NCBI GenBank assembly: GCA_023403845.1
Contig: JAEYDL010000011.1
Span: 9,716-73,715 of the forward strand
Length of the DNA: 64,000 nucleotides
Origin: Pseudomonadota bacterium
Lineage (GTDB): Bacteria > Desulfobacterota > Desulfovibrionia > Desulfovibrionales > Desulfovibrionaceae
Reading direction: 5' to 3'
Shown: positions 42,607 to 51,409 of the stretch, piece by piece
Position numbering within the stretch: the first letter of the stretch is position 1
Layout of the letters: every line of letters starts with the position of its first letter
The notes under the pieces: generated by a model
Database searches by the model: none
Seen by the model: the letters and a program-made list of their open reading frames with translations, nothing else
What the model was told of the DNA's origin: nothing
Translations under genes and position numbers: made by a program

Positions 42607-45519
42607 ATGAATCATTCCTGCATTCACATTGAGGGCGCGCGCCAGCACAACCTCAAAAATCTTGATCTCGATATCCCCCGCGACGAACTGGTCGTGGTCT
42701 GCGGTCCCTCAGGATCAGGCAAGTCCACGCTGGCTTTTGACATCGTCTATGCCGAAGGCCAGCGGCGCTATGTGGAGTCGCTCTCCGCCTACGCCCGACA
42801 GTTCCTTCCCCAGATGGACAAGCCTGACGTGGACAAGATCGAAGGGCTTTCCCCCGCCATTTCCCTCGAACAGCAGACCACCGGGCGCAACCCGCGTTCC
42901 ACGGTGGGCACCGTCACCGAAGTCTATGACTTTCTGCGCGTCTTTTACGCCCGGCTCGGAAAAATGTACTGCCCCCAGTGCGGGCGTCCCATCGAGGCGC
43001 GCGCCGCGGACGAAATCATTGCCGATATTCTGAGTCTGCCCGAAGGCACGCGCATCATCCTCATGGCTCCGCTGGTGGAACTGCAAAAGGGAACACATGC
43101 CGACAGGCTCAAGAAAATAAAGTCCGAAGGTTTCGTGCGCGTGCGCGTAGACGGACGGATGTACGGCATCGACGAAGTTCCCCCTCTGGACAAGAACAAA
43201 AAACATACGCTCGATCTTGTGATCGACCGGCTGGTCATCAAGGAAGGCATCCGGGGAAGGCTCGCCGATTCGGTCGAACTGGCTCTGAAATACGGGGACG
43301 GGAGACTCATCATTCATGAACCAGATCACGCCGAGGATGAAAATCATGGCGATACCGTGCATGCCACGGAATCGGTCTGCCCCGTCTGCAAGATCAGTCT
43401 GCCGGCTCCGAGCCCGCAGCTCTTTTCCTTCAACAGTCCTCAGGGGGCCTGTCCACGCTGCTCGGGACTCGGAACCGTGGAATATTTCGAACCCATGCTC
43501 ATCGCGCCGAACCGGGGGCTTTCGCTGAACACCAGAGCCATCCTGCCGTGGGCCAATCCCAAGACCTTCGCCCGCTACGAGGAAGCCCTGTCGGCTCTGG
43601 GCAAGCGCCACGGATTCACGTTGTCCACGCCGCTCTCCGACTATTCTCCGGAGGCGCTGCGTATTCTCTTCTACGGCGAGGAAAGACAGACTGCAAAGAG
43701 CGGACTGCGCCGCAACCGTCTGGGCGGTTCCGTGGCGCTGGACGCCTCGAACGCCGAGACGGCCGCATCCGGTTCCCATGACGCGCCCCACAGTCCGGGA
43801 ACGGACGTCTGGCCCGGCATCATCCCCCTGCTCGAACGCGGCATGCAATATGGGGATATGTGGCGGGATCTTCTGTCCCGTTATCTCCAGAGCATGGACT
43901 GTCCGGCCTGCCACGGCGCGCGCCTGCGCCCCGAATCGCTGGCCGTACGGGTGGACGATCTGAATATTCATCAGTTCTGTTCCCTGTCTGTGGAGCGGGC
44001 GCTGCGCTGGCTGAACGAACGGAATTTTTCGGGCCGCTTCTCCTTCGTGGCCGAACCGTTGCTCAAGGAACTCAACCATCGTCTGTCGTTCATGACCAAC
44101 GTGGGCCTCGACTATATCTCGCTCGGCCGGACCATGACCACGCTCTCCGGCGGAGAGGCCCAGCGCATCCGCCTCGCCTCTCAGCTCGGTTCAGGACTGG
44201 TGGGCGTGACCTATGTGCTGGACGAACCTTCCATCGGTCTGCACCCCCGCGACAACGAACGGCTCATTCAGACCCTGCGCAGCCTGCAGCGACGAGGAAA
44301 CACCGTTCTCGTTGTGGAACATGATGAAGCCACCATCCGCGAGGCGGATACGCTCATCGAACTGGGACCCGGCTCCGGAGCCCACGGCGGCAATCTCGTG
44401 TATATGGGTTCGTTCAGGGATCTTGTCCGAACTTCGGATTCCCTGACCGCCAAATACATGCGCGGCGATCTTTCCGTCCCCCTGCCCGACGAACGGCGGG
44501 AACCGAAAGGCTGGCTCACCCTGCGTGGCGTAACCACCAACAACCTCCGTGACATCGACTGCCCCTTCCCGCTGGGCACGCTGACCTGCGTGACGGGCGT
44601 TTCCGGTTCGGGCAAGAGTTCGCTTGTGGTGGACACGCTGTACAAGCATCTGGCGCTGGCTCAGGGCATCCGCGTAGATCAGCCCGGCAGCATCAGAGGC
44701 ATCGACGGCATCGAGGCCATAGAGCGAATCGTGGCCATCGACCAGACGCCCATCGGCCGCACGCCCCGCTCCAATCCTGCCACCTACACCAAGATCTTCG
44801 ATGAAATTCGCCAGATCTTCGCCATGACGCCGGACGCGCGCAAACGCGGCTATCAGCCAGGCCGTTTCAGCTTCAACGTCAAGGGAGGACGGTGCGAGGC
44901 CTGCGGAGGAGACGGCCAGATCAGGGTGGAAATGCACTTTCTGCCCGACGTGTACGTCACCTGCGACGTGTGCAAGGGCAAGCGCTACAATCACGAAACG
45001 CTGGAAGTGCGCTACAAGGGACTGAACATCTCCGAAGTGCTGGATATGCCGGTGAAGGAGGCCAGACAGTTCTTTGAAAGTTATCCCGGTCTGGAACGCC
45101 GTCTTGCTGTTCTGGAAGATGTGGGACTGGACTACCTCCGTCTCGGGCAGCCGGCCACCACTCTCTCCGGAGGCGAGGCCCAGCGCATCAAGATTTCTCG
45201 CGAACTGGGCAAGCGATCGCTCCCCGGCACCCTGTACATTCTTGATGAACCCACAACGGGCCTGCACATGCACGAAGTGGGCAAGCTCGTAACCGTGCTG
45301 CATCACCTTGTGGACCTCGGGGCCACTGTCGTGGTCATCGAGCACAATACGGACGTGATTCTCGCTTCCGACTATGTCATTGATCTCGGCCCCGGCGGCG
45401 GAGACAACGGCGGACTCATCGTCTCCGCCGGAACTCCTGAAGCCATCATGGCAGACCCCAATTCGGTCACGGGCAAGTTCCTGACGGAAGAACGCAGGAT
45501 GCGCAGGACGCTGAAGTAA
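42607..45519 (+). CDS. uvrA: UvrABC excision nuclease subunit A
   Basis: The damage-recognition ATPase of nucleotide excision repair. Both ABC modules are present: Walker A GPSGSGKSTLAF (about 33-44) and GVSGSGKSSLVV in the second half, each with LSGGEAQRI signatures. The zinc modules are CPVCKI...CPRC and CEACGGDGQ...CDVCKGKRYN. The 970-residue length is normal. AAAGGAAAG precedes the ATG at 42607. It is monocistronic. Confidence 0.97.
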   Translation: MNHSCIHIEGARQHNLKNLDLDIPRDELVVVCGPSGSGKSTLAFDIVYAEGQRRYVESLSAYARQFLPQMDKPDVDKIEGLSPAISLEQQTTGRNPRSTVGTVTEVYDFLRVFYARLGKMYCPQCGRPIEARAADEIIADILSLPEGTRIILMAPLVELQKGTHADRLKKIKSEGFVRVRVDGRMYGIDEVPPLDKNKKHTLDLVIDRLVIKEGIRGRLADSVELALKYGDGRLIIHEPDHAEDENHGDTVHATESVCPVCKISLPAPSPQLFSFNSPQGACPRCSGLGTVEYFEPMLIAPNRGLSLNTRAILPWANPKTFARYEEALSALGKRHGFTLSTPLSDYSPEALRILFYGEERQTAKSGLRRNRLGGSVALDASNAETAASGSHDAPHSPGTDVWPGIIPLLERGMQYGDMWRDLLSRYLQSMDCPACHGARLRPESLAVRVDDLNIHQFCSLSVERALRWLNERNFSGRFSFVAEPLLKELNHRLSFMTNVGLDYISLGRTMTTLSGGEAQRIRLASQLGSGLVGVTYVLDEPSIGLHPRDNERLIQTLRSLQRRGNTVLVVEHDEATIREADTLIELGPGSGAHGGNLVYMGSFRDLVRTSDSLTAKYMRGDLSVPLPDERREPKGWLTLRGVTTNNLRDIDCPFPLGTLTCVTGVSGSGKSSLVVDTLYKHLALAQGIRVDQPGSIRGIDGIEAIERIVAIDQTPIGRTPRSNPATYTKIFDEIRQIFAMTPDARKRGYQPGRFSFNVKGGRCEACGGDGQIRVEMHFLPDVYVTCDVCKGKRYNHETLEVRYKGLNISEVLDMPVKEARQFFESYPGLERRLAVLEDVGLDYLRLGQPATTLSGGEAQRIKISRELGKRSLPGTLYILDEPTTGLHMHEVGKLVTVLHHLVDLGATVVVIEHNTDVILASDYVIDLGPGGGDNGGLIVSAGTPEAIMADPNSVTGKFLTEERRMRRTLK

Positions 45520-45661
45520 GCCTTCTCATTGACGTACGCGCATCTTCAGGTCAGCATGGAAGGCTCGACGCCGAAAACGCCGTCGGGCCTCCCGTCCGCC
45601 CTTTCAGACGGCGCTGCTCCGTCTTCACGGACCTCTCCCTCAGCTCAAAGGACAGTTTTCC

Positions 45662-46447
45662 ATGCCCACTCTCGAACTCGATCATGATCTGTGTATCCAA
45701 TGCGGTCTCTGCGCCGGCGTCTGCCCCATCCATGTCATTGGCAGGCATCGCGACGGCCGGGTTGAAGTCGTCAGGCGCCTGATACCGCGCTGCATCCAGT
45801 GCGGCCACTGCGTGGCCGTCTGTCCCAGAGGTGCCCTGACCCTGAACGAGGTTGCCCCCGATACACTGCAGGCCGTACATGAGGCTCCTCTTGACGTCCT
45901 CCAGCGGGACATGCTCTTCAAGAGCCGCCGCTCGATCCGGCGCTTTAAGGAAGAACCTGTCCCGCTTCCTCTGCTCCGGGAGGCGCTGGAAGATGCCCGT
46001 TATGCACCTACGGGCGGTAATAATCAGGCCGTGGAATGGCTGCTCGTGGATGGTCGGGACAAGCTCAGGACGATCGGAACGCGCATCGCGGACTGGCTTG
46101 CGGAAAACGGCGGACCCTACAGGGCCGTCGCTACAGCCTTCCGGGCCGGCTCCGATCCCATTTTCCGCAATGCTCCGGCGCTGATTCTCGCTCATTCGGA
46201 AGTGGCCATTCCCTCGGGCGTGCAGGATGCCTCGGCGGCAGTCAGTTATCTTGAACTTTCCCTGCACAGCCGGGGGCTGGGGTCCTGCTGGGCCGGATTT
46301 CCCGTCGATGCTGCACAGGCCGGCGTCGATCTCGGACTGCCGATCCCGGAAGGACGGCAGATCCACGCGGGCTTGATGATCGGATTTTCTCAGACCAGAT
46401 TTGCACGCGTCCCGCCGCGTCGCCCTGTACGCCTGACCATCATCTGA
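45662..46447 (+). CDS. Nitroreductase fused to an N-terminal 2[4Fe-4S] ferredoxin
   Basis: Residues 1-60 carry two CxxCxxCxxxCP clusters (CIQCGLCAGVCP and CIQCGHCVAVCP). Residues 80-261 form a flavin nitroreductase domain: SRRSIRRFKEEPVP, ARYAPTGGNNQAVEW and GSCWAGFPVDAAQ. Such proteins pass electrons from ferredoxin to FMN for reduction of an unknown acceptor and are common in anaerobes. AAAGGA precedes the ATG. The 261-residue length fits this class. Confidence 0.92.
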   Translation: MPTLELDHDLCIQCGLCAGVCPIHVIGRHRDGRVEVVRRLIPRCIQCGHCVAVCPRGALTLNEVAPDTLQAVHEAPLDVLQRDMLFKSRRSIRRFKEEPVPLPLLREALEDARYAPTGGNNQAVEWLLVDGRDKLRTIGTRIADWLAENGGPYRAVATAFRAGSDPIFRNAPALILAHSEVAIPSGVQDASAAVSYLELSLHSRGLGSCWAGFPVDAAQAGVDLGLPIPEGRQIHAGLMIGFSQTRFARVPPRRPVRLTII

Positions 46448-46471
46448 GAAGTTATGACCGATACGGGGAAA

Positions 46472-46506
46472 AGTCCCTGCATTCCGTCACACGGAACGCA
46501 GGGACT
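46472..46506 (-). terminator. Hairpin terminator downstream of hypC
   Basis: AGTCCCTGC and TTCCG arms pair with CGGAA and GCAGGGACT, with one A/C mismatch, around a 5-base loop. On the minus strand TTTTCCCC follows. It lies between convergent nitroreductase and hypC and may serve both. Confidence 0.65.
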
Positions 46507-46638
46507 CCTGTTCCCGGCGCGCCTCATGACTCCGTTCCTTTTTCAAAAATCGACCGCATCAGAATGGCCGGAATGCCTTTCCGGTCCGTGTTCCTCCTTT
46601 CCACCCGCAAAACAATTCTGAAAAGACACCGCATATGA

Positions 46639-46689
46639 AATTCGGTCCCTGCTCCGCCCTGTCGAAAAGCGCGGAGTGGGGACCGAATT
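46639..46689. other. Long 19-bp hairpin past the hypC stop
   Basis: 46639-46657 pairs with 46671-46689 over 19 bp, with two G-T pairs, around a 13-base loop. The stem includes AATTCGGTCCC. No U-tract follows on either strand. It begins 25 bases beyond the hypC stop, so it would form the 3' end of that mRNA or a small RNA. Confidence 0.55.
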
Positions 46690-46713
46690 CGTGCGTCAGA
46701 AAATGGACGAAGA

Positions 46714-46965
46714 TCAGAAGGGCGCAGCTTCCCCGCTTTCCATCTCCGCCAGCTGACGGAACAGACGCAGACTTTCCTCGGCCTCGGTGCGTTCCATTTT
46801 GTGCATGGCGAATCCAGCATGCACGATGACGTAGTCGCCGATTTCCACAGGTTCCGGCAACAGCAGTCCGGAAACATTCAAACAGGTTGGCCCGTCGCCC
46901 ACAGTGGCGCGCAGCATTCCATCTTCGCTTTTCTCAATGACCCTGGCAGGTATGGCAAGACACAT
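46714..46965 (-). CDS. hypC: Hydrogenase assembly chaperone HypC/HybG
   Basis: Delivers the Fe(CN)2CO unit from HypD to the hydrogenase large subunit. The 83-residue protein starts MCLAIPARV, in which Cys2 is the essential ligand, and contains GDYVIVHAGFAMHKM, the HypC signature. AGAGGG precedes the ATG at 46965. hypD and hypE are not adjacent, and no hydrogenase genes lie nearby, so this is an isolated copy. Confidence 0.94.
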   Translation of the reverse strand: MCLAIPARVIEKSEDGMLRATVGDGPTCLNVSGLLLPEPVEIGDYVIVHAGFAMHKMERTEAEESLRLFRQLAEMESGEAAPF

Positions 46966-47095
46966 GCGTATCCCTCTTTTTTCGATTTCGTCGCCGGTCG
47001 GAGTCACGGCGTATTTCTTCTAGAGTACTCACCGAACGCCGTGCACGCAAGTCCCGTACGTCCCGAAAATAAAAAATCATTTCCGGTCCCTAACC

Positions 47096-47124
47096 TTGAC
47101 AGTCCATTTGGGAAGAGCTATTTG
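47096..47124 (+). promoter_or_regulatory. Sigma-70 type promoter for the 47132 gene
   Basis: A perfect TTGACA (47096-47101) is followed after 17 bases by TATTTG (47119-47124). The ATG at 47132 lies 7 bases past the -10 box, so the mRNA would have little or no leader. Confidence 0.6.
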
Positions 47125-47131
47125 TTCAGCT

Positions 47132-47728
47132 ATGTATACCTGCAAGAATGCCATAGACAAGAAGTACGGAGTGTTCGGGACGGCCCTGAACACGTTGCTC
47201 TTGGCGTTGGCCTTCTTCCTTATCATGCCCGCTGAGGGCAACGCGGAAATCGCGAGATACGGTTCACATGTCACGTTCCGTGCGGAATGCCCGGACGGAA
47301 GTTTCCTGACGTCCGTTCAGCTGTCCGCTCTTGATGTTCTTCCGCAGCGACCGCTCGCTTTCCTCCCTTCGACCACCGAGAAGGCGGCGCTTCCCGATCT
47401 GGAACCGCAGGCCCCGGAAGGTGCAACGCTGGACGTGGCTGAAGACTGGTCGCTTCCCGTCAGCGCATTGACGGGAAATCGTGCTTCATTCCCCTCTGAA
47501 GCTATTCAGGAGAACATCAACGTCTCCGGCAAGAGCTTCAGACCCGCCAAGACTGGCGACAAGCGCTTTCATGCTTCCGACGACGCTGCCTGTGCCTGTT
47601 CCGCTGGAGCTGTTCTTCCGGAGCGTTCGCTCCACCCCACCATTGAGGCCCTGACAACACCACGTTGTCTTCTGCCCTCCGCACGTGGCCTCGTCGTCTT
47701 TTCCCTCCCACCGCCTCACACCTGCTAG
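47132..47728 (+). CDS. Hypothetical secreted or membrane-anchored protein
   Basis: The 198-residue product has a basic N terminus and a hydrophobic stretch (about residues 16-32, TALNTLLLALAFFLIMPA) followed by AEGNAE, a plausible signal peptide cleavage area. The rest is polar and proline-rich with scattered cysteines. Third codon positions support coding up to the end. No ribosome binding site is visible, and the promoter sits just before the ATG. It is an orphan upstream of secDF; I do not recognise it. Confidence 0.55.
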   Translation: MYTCKNAIDKKYGVFGTALNTLLLALAFFLIMPAEGNAEIARYGSHVTFRAECPDGSFLTSVQLSALDVLPQRPLAFLPSTTEKAALPDLEPQAPEGATLDVAEDWSLPVSALTGNRASFPSEAIQENINVSGKSFRPAKTGDKRFHASDDAACACSAGAVLPERSLHPTIEALTTPRCLLPSARGLVVFSLPPPHTC

Positions 47729-47906
47729 GATCCATCCCGGTAGCCTGCAACCTTTTGGGTTGTCCCCGCTTCCGTCATTGAGATCCTGACCGTATTGCGT
47801 CCGCATTTCGGTGTTCTTGCGCCCGAATTCCGCGCAGTTTCGGTTGTCTACGACCCGTTGCAGAGAGGATATTCTTTCGCAACCGCGCGTAACTTGTGAG
47901 GAATAC

Positions 47907-50585
47907 ATGTTCAAACTCAAGTATAGGTTCGCCCTTGCCGCCGTGATCATGGCAGGCGCGTTATTCCTGCTTTTGCCTACGCTCATGCCGGCAGGCAGCT
48001 CCCTCCCCGGCTCCAGCATCAATCTCGGTCTTGACCTCAAGGGCGGCGTGCAGCTGACACTGGGCGTGGATACCGACAAGGCCATTCAGTCTGCTCTGAC
48101 CAACAGCGGCCAGCTGCTCCGGCAGAAGGCGCTGGAAGAAGGCATCATCATTCTCGGCCCCAGGAGGCTTCCCGGCGGCACGCAGGAACTTGTCCTCGCC
48201 AGACCCGCGCAGATGGACGCCTTTGCAGCGCTGGCCCAAAAAGTCGCTCCCCAGGTGGTACTCGGCTCAGCCCGAACGGGCGCGGACGGTGCTCTGCATC
48301 TGCCCATGACCTTTACAAGCGACTACGCGGCCCAGACGGAAAATCTGGCGGTGGATCAGGTGCTGCGCACCATTTCCAGCCGCATTGACCAGTTCGGCGT
48401 GGCCGAACCGGATATCCGGAAGCAGCAGGACCATCGCATCCTGATTCAGCTTCCCGGCCTGACCAACGTCAAACGTGCCGTACAGCTCGTGGGACAGGCA
48501 GCCCATCTGTCCTTCCACCTGGTGCGTGACGACGTCACGTCCGGTTACGCCCTGCCCCCCGGCGTCGCCATGTACCCCATGCAGGAGCGCGGTGAAAACG
48601 GCAGGGCCGCTCAGATCCCGCTCGATACCACGCCTCTTCTGAGCGGCGAGGAAGTTGCCGACGCGCGCCCCGGCTTCGACGACAAGGGCAAGTCCATGGT
48701 CAGTCTCTCCTTCACACCGCGCGGCGCGGATCTTTTCGAGCTGGCCACCGGAGAACACAAGGGCAAACGTCTGGCCATCGTCCTTGACGGCGAAGTGCGC
48801 AGCGCTCCCGTCATTCAGGAAAAGATTTCCGGCGGCAGTGCCAGCATCACGGGACAGTTCTCGCCGGAAGAGGCACAGGATCTCGCCATCTCCCTGCGTT
48901 CGGGGTCGCTGGCCGCTCCGGTCCATGTTCTGGAAGAACGCTCGGTCGGCCCCGCCCTCGGGGAGGCTTCCATCCTCAGCGGTCTGCTGGCCGCCGCCAT
49001 CGGCACTCTGGCCGTCATGATCATCATGCCCCTGCGTTACGGCTGGTCCGGCATGCTCGCCAACGGCATGCTCATATGCACGCTGACCCTGCTTATGGGT
49101 GGAATGTCCGCTCTTGGAGCCACGCTGACCCTGCCCGGCATCGCCGGCGTCGTCCTGACCATCGGCATGGCTGTGGACGCCAACGTTCTCATCTTTGAAC
49201 GCATCCGGGAAGAACTGGCGCTCGGACTCAGCGCGCCCAAGGCGATCAGGGCGGGATTCGAACGCGCGAGCCTGTCCATCACGGATTCGAACATCACCAC
49301 CGTCATCGTGGCCGCCATCCTCTATCAGTTTGGCACCGGCCCTGTCCGCGGCTTCGCCGTAACGCTGACGCTCGGCATCATTGCTTCCATGTTCACGGCG
49401 ATCTTTGTCTGCCGCATCGCTCTTGACGCATGGATGGAACACACGCGCGGCGAACGGCTCAGCATGCACGGCCCCATGGAGCTGCGCTCCGCCTCCGGCT
49501 GGCTGGCCCGCTTCCCCTTCCTCCGCCATGCCAGACATATAGGCATGCTTGCCGGCGTGCTGCTGGCCGCCGCTATTCTTGCAGGCAGCCTGCGCGGCGG
49601 CCTCCAGTATGGCGTGGACTTCTCCGGCGGCGTCGCGACTCAGGTCCGTTTCGAACACCCGGTTACGGACAGAGAAATTGCCGCGGGTCTCGCCGACATG
49701 CATCTGGAGGGGTTCACCTCCCAGCAGTATGGCGATGACGGAACCCATTGGCTGCTGCGCTTTGGCCTGCCCGACATCCCTGCCCAGGAACTGGGCGGGC
49801 AGCTGCACGCCTCCCTGAGTGACAACGTGGGCGGAGGGAAGGTGACGGTCGAACGACTGGAAACAGTGGGACCGAAGGTAGGAAACGATCTGCGCAACTC
49901 CGCCCTGGAAGCCATCTATTACGCGCTTCTTCTGATCACGGTCTATATTTCAGGCCGATTTGAACAACGCTGGGGCACGGCGGCCATGATCGCCGCGTCT
50001 CTCGTCGCCGCCATGGCCGGACTCCAATGGGCGGGAGTGCCCACGGAATGGCGCATCGTCGCTGCAGTGGCCCTGACGCTGGGCCTCTGCTGGAAATTCC
50101 GGCTGGCCTTCGCGGCCGGAGCCATGATGAGTCTCCTGTTCGACGTGACCACCACGACCAGCATTCTCATTCTCCTCAATCAGGAAATAGACCTGAACAT
50201 CGTGGCCGCTCTGCTGACCATTATCGGCTACTCGCTCAACGACACTATTGTCATCTTCGACCGCATTCGAGAAATGCTGCGGCGCGAAGATCCGAATTCG
50301 CCCCGCGCTCTGGGCGAAATCATTCAGGATGCGCTCGGTCAGACCATGAGCCGCACGCTGCTGACTGCAGGAACCACGCTGGTGGCGGCCTTCGCCCTTT
50401 TCGCTCTCGGCGGACACGTCATCTACGGCTTCGCTCTGACCATGCTCATAGGCGTTTTCATGGGAACTCTCTCCTCGCTGTTCGTCGCCGCACCCATCCT
50501 CCCCCTGTTCGGCGACAGCTCCAAGTTCAAAACGATCGTCACCATCGACTCGTTTGAAAAACCTGGAGAACACGGCGTGGTCTGA
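47907..50585 (+). CDS. secDF: Protein translocase subunit SecDF (fused)
   Basis: Uses the proton gradient to pull exported proteins through SecYEG. The SecD half (1 to about 530) has LGLDLKGGVQLTLGV, a periplasmic domain, and GMAVDANVLIFERIREEL. The SecF half (from about 560) has YGVDFSGGVATQVRF and a second GYSLNDTIVIFDRIREML. The fused 892-residue form is one chain instead of the separate secD and secF of many proteobacteria. The start at 47907 has GAGGA upstream. yajC is not adjacent. Confidence 0.95.
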   Translation: MFKLKYRFALAAVIMAGALFLLLPTLMPAGSSLPGSSINLGLDLKGGVQLTLGVDTDKAIQSALTNSGQLLRQKALEEGIIILGPRRLPGGTQELVLARPAQMDAFAALAQKVAPQVVLGSARTGADGALHLPMTFTSDYAAQTENLAVDQVLRTISSRIDQFGVAEPDIRKQQDHRILIQLPGLTNVKRAVQLVGQAAHLSFHLVRDDVTSGYALPPGVAMYPMQERGENGRAAQIPLDTTPLLSGEEVADARPGFDDKGKSMVSLSFTPRGADLFELATGEHKGKRLAIVLDGEVRSAPVIQEKISGGSASITGQFSPEEAQDLAISLRSGSLAAPVHVLEERSVGPALGEASILSGLLAAAIGTLAVMIIMPLRYGWSGMLANGMLICTLTLLMGGMSALGATLTLPGIAGVVLTIGMAVDANVLIFERIREELALGLSAPKAIRAGFERASLSITDSNITTVIVAAILYQFGTGPVRGFAVTLTLGIIASMFTAIFVCRIALDAWMEHTRGERLSMHGPMELRSASGWLARFPFLRHARHIGMLAGVLLAAAILAGSLRGGLQYGVDFSGGVATQVRFEHPVTDREIAAGLADMHLEGFTSQQYGDDGTHWLLRFGLPDIPAQELGGQLHASLSDNVGGGKVTVERLETVGPKVGNDLRNSALEAIYYALLLITVYISGRFEQRWGTAAMIAASLVAAMAGLQWAGVPTEWRIVAAVALTLGLCWKFRLAFAAGAMMSLLFDVTTTTSILILLNQEIDLNIVAALLTIIGYSLNDTIVIFDRIREMLRREDPNSPRALGEIIQDALGQTMSRTLLTAGTTLVAAFALFALGGHVIYGFALTMLIGVFMGTLSSLFVAAPILPLFGDSSKFKTIVTIDSFEKPGEHGVV

Positions 50586-50618
50586 GCAATAAGGATCCCC
50601 CTTCCTTAATCCCATGCC

Positions 50619-50742
50619 GGCCGGTCTCCCTCTCCCCCCAAACAAGGAGCCGGCCACTCCTCCCCACCGCGGCGCCCCATCCTCCCCCTAAACGGGGCGC
50701 CGCCCAAATCCCCCCTGGCGTCATGTCCCCCTTGATGACGCC
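50619..50742. repeat. Three tandem GC-rich hairpins with C-rich loops
   Basis: Stems: 50619-50629 with 50646-50655 (one bulge), 50669-50678 with 50694-50703 (10 bp perfect) and 50717-50724 with 50735-50742 (8 bp perfect). Each loop contains a CCCCC run, two of them in the form TCTCCCCCCAAAC and CTCCCCCTAAAC. With the terminator that follows there are four hairpins in under 190 bases. The loops are G-rich on the minus strand. Confidence 0.6.
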
Positions 50743-50746
50743 GCAG

Positions 50747-50814
50747 CCTTCCGTCAAATTTCCATGTACAGCGGTTCCTCCCCCCGCCGGAACTTGACGG
50801 AAGGTTCTTTTTTG
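50747..50814 (+). terminator. Terminator of secDF
   Basis: CCTTCCGTCAA (50747-50757) pairs with TTGACGGAAGG (50794-50804), the stem extends further with small bulges, and TTCTTTTTT follows. Confidence 0.85.
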
Positions 50815-50869
50815 TCAAAAATGAAACAATAATGATGCAAAACAATCTTGTACACAACGGACTCTCTTG

Positions 50870-51409
50870 ATGGCCCGCAATTCTGACAGGCTCCTCGCAG
50901 CCGCCATGACCACGCTGGCGCAAACGCCGCAAGCGTCTCTCGAACAAATCGCCGAAGCGGCGGGCGTCGCCCGCACAACGCTGTTCCGCCACTTCCGCAC
51001 CAGACAGGAACTTTTGCGCGCTCTGGCCGAGGAAGCCGTACGCCAGTGCACCGAGGCCGCAGCGCCGTCTCTCGGTTCCGCGCTGCCCCCGGATGAAAAG
51101 CTCCGTCGCGCCGTGAAGGCGCTGATTCCTCTTGGGGCTGCCCTCCGTTTTCTGAGCTATCAGCCCTGCCGCTCTGCAGATCCCGAACTGGAACGCATCA
51201 ACGCGGGCTATCTGGAGCCATGGAAAAGCATCGTGCCTGAACTGAAGCATGCAGGCTTTCTCGCTCCGGACATCCCTCTGCCCTGGGCCGTCGCCCTGCT
51301 CGACATGCTTATTTTCGGAGCCTGGGAGGCCATTCACCATGGCGACCTCGCCCCCAACTGTGCAGCGGAACTGGTCGTGCGCACGTTTTTCAGGGGGGTC
51401 GGCGCATGA
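50870..51409 (+). CDS. TetR family transcriptional regulator
   Basis: The 179-residue protein has a TetR helix-turn-helix at residues about 23-50 (ASLEQIAEAAGVARTTLFRHFRTRQELL) and a divergent ligand-binding C-terminal domain. The ATG at 50870 is preferred to the TTG just before it. It overlaps the MATE efflux gene by 4 bases (ATGA) and probably represses the pair in response to a toxic compound. A small TTGT-AC-ACAA inverted repeat lies close upstream, a possible but weak operator. Confidence 0.9.
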   Translation: MARNSDRLLAAAMTTLAQTPQASLEQIAEAAGVARTTLFRHFRTRQELLRALAEEAVRQCTEAAAPSLGSALPPDEKLRRAVKALIPLGAALRFLSYQPCRSADPELERINAGYLEPWKSIVPELKHAGFLAPDIPLPWAVALLDMLIFGAWEAIHHGDLAPNCAAELVVRTFFRGVGA

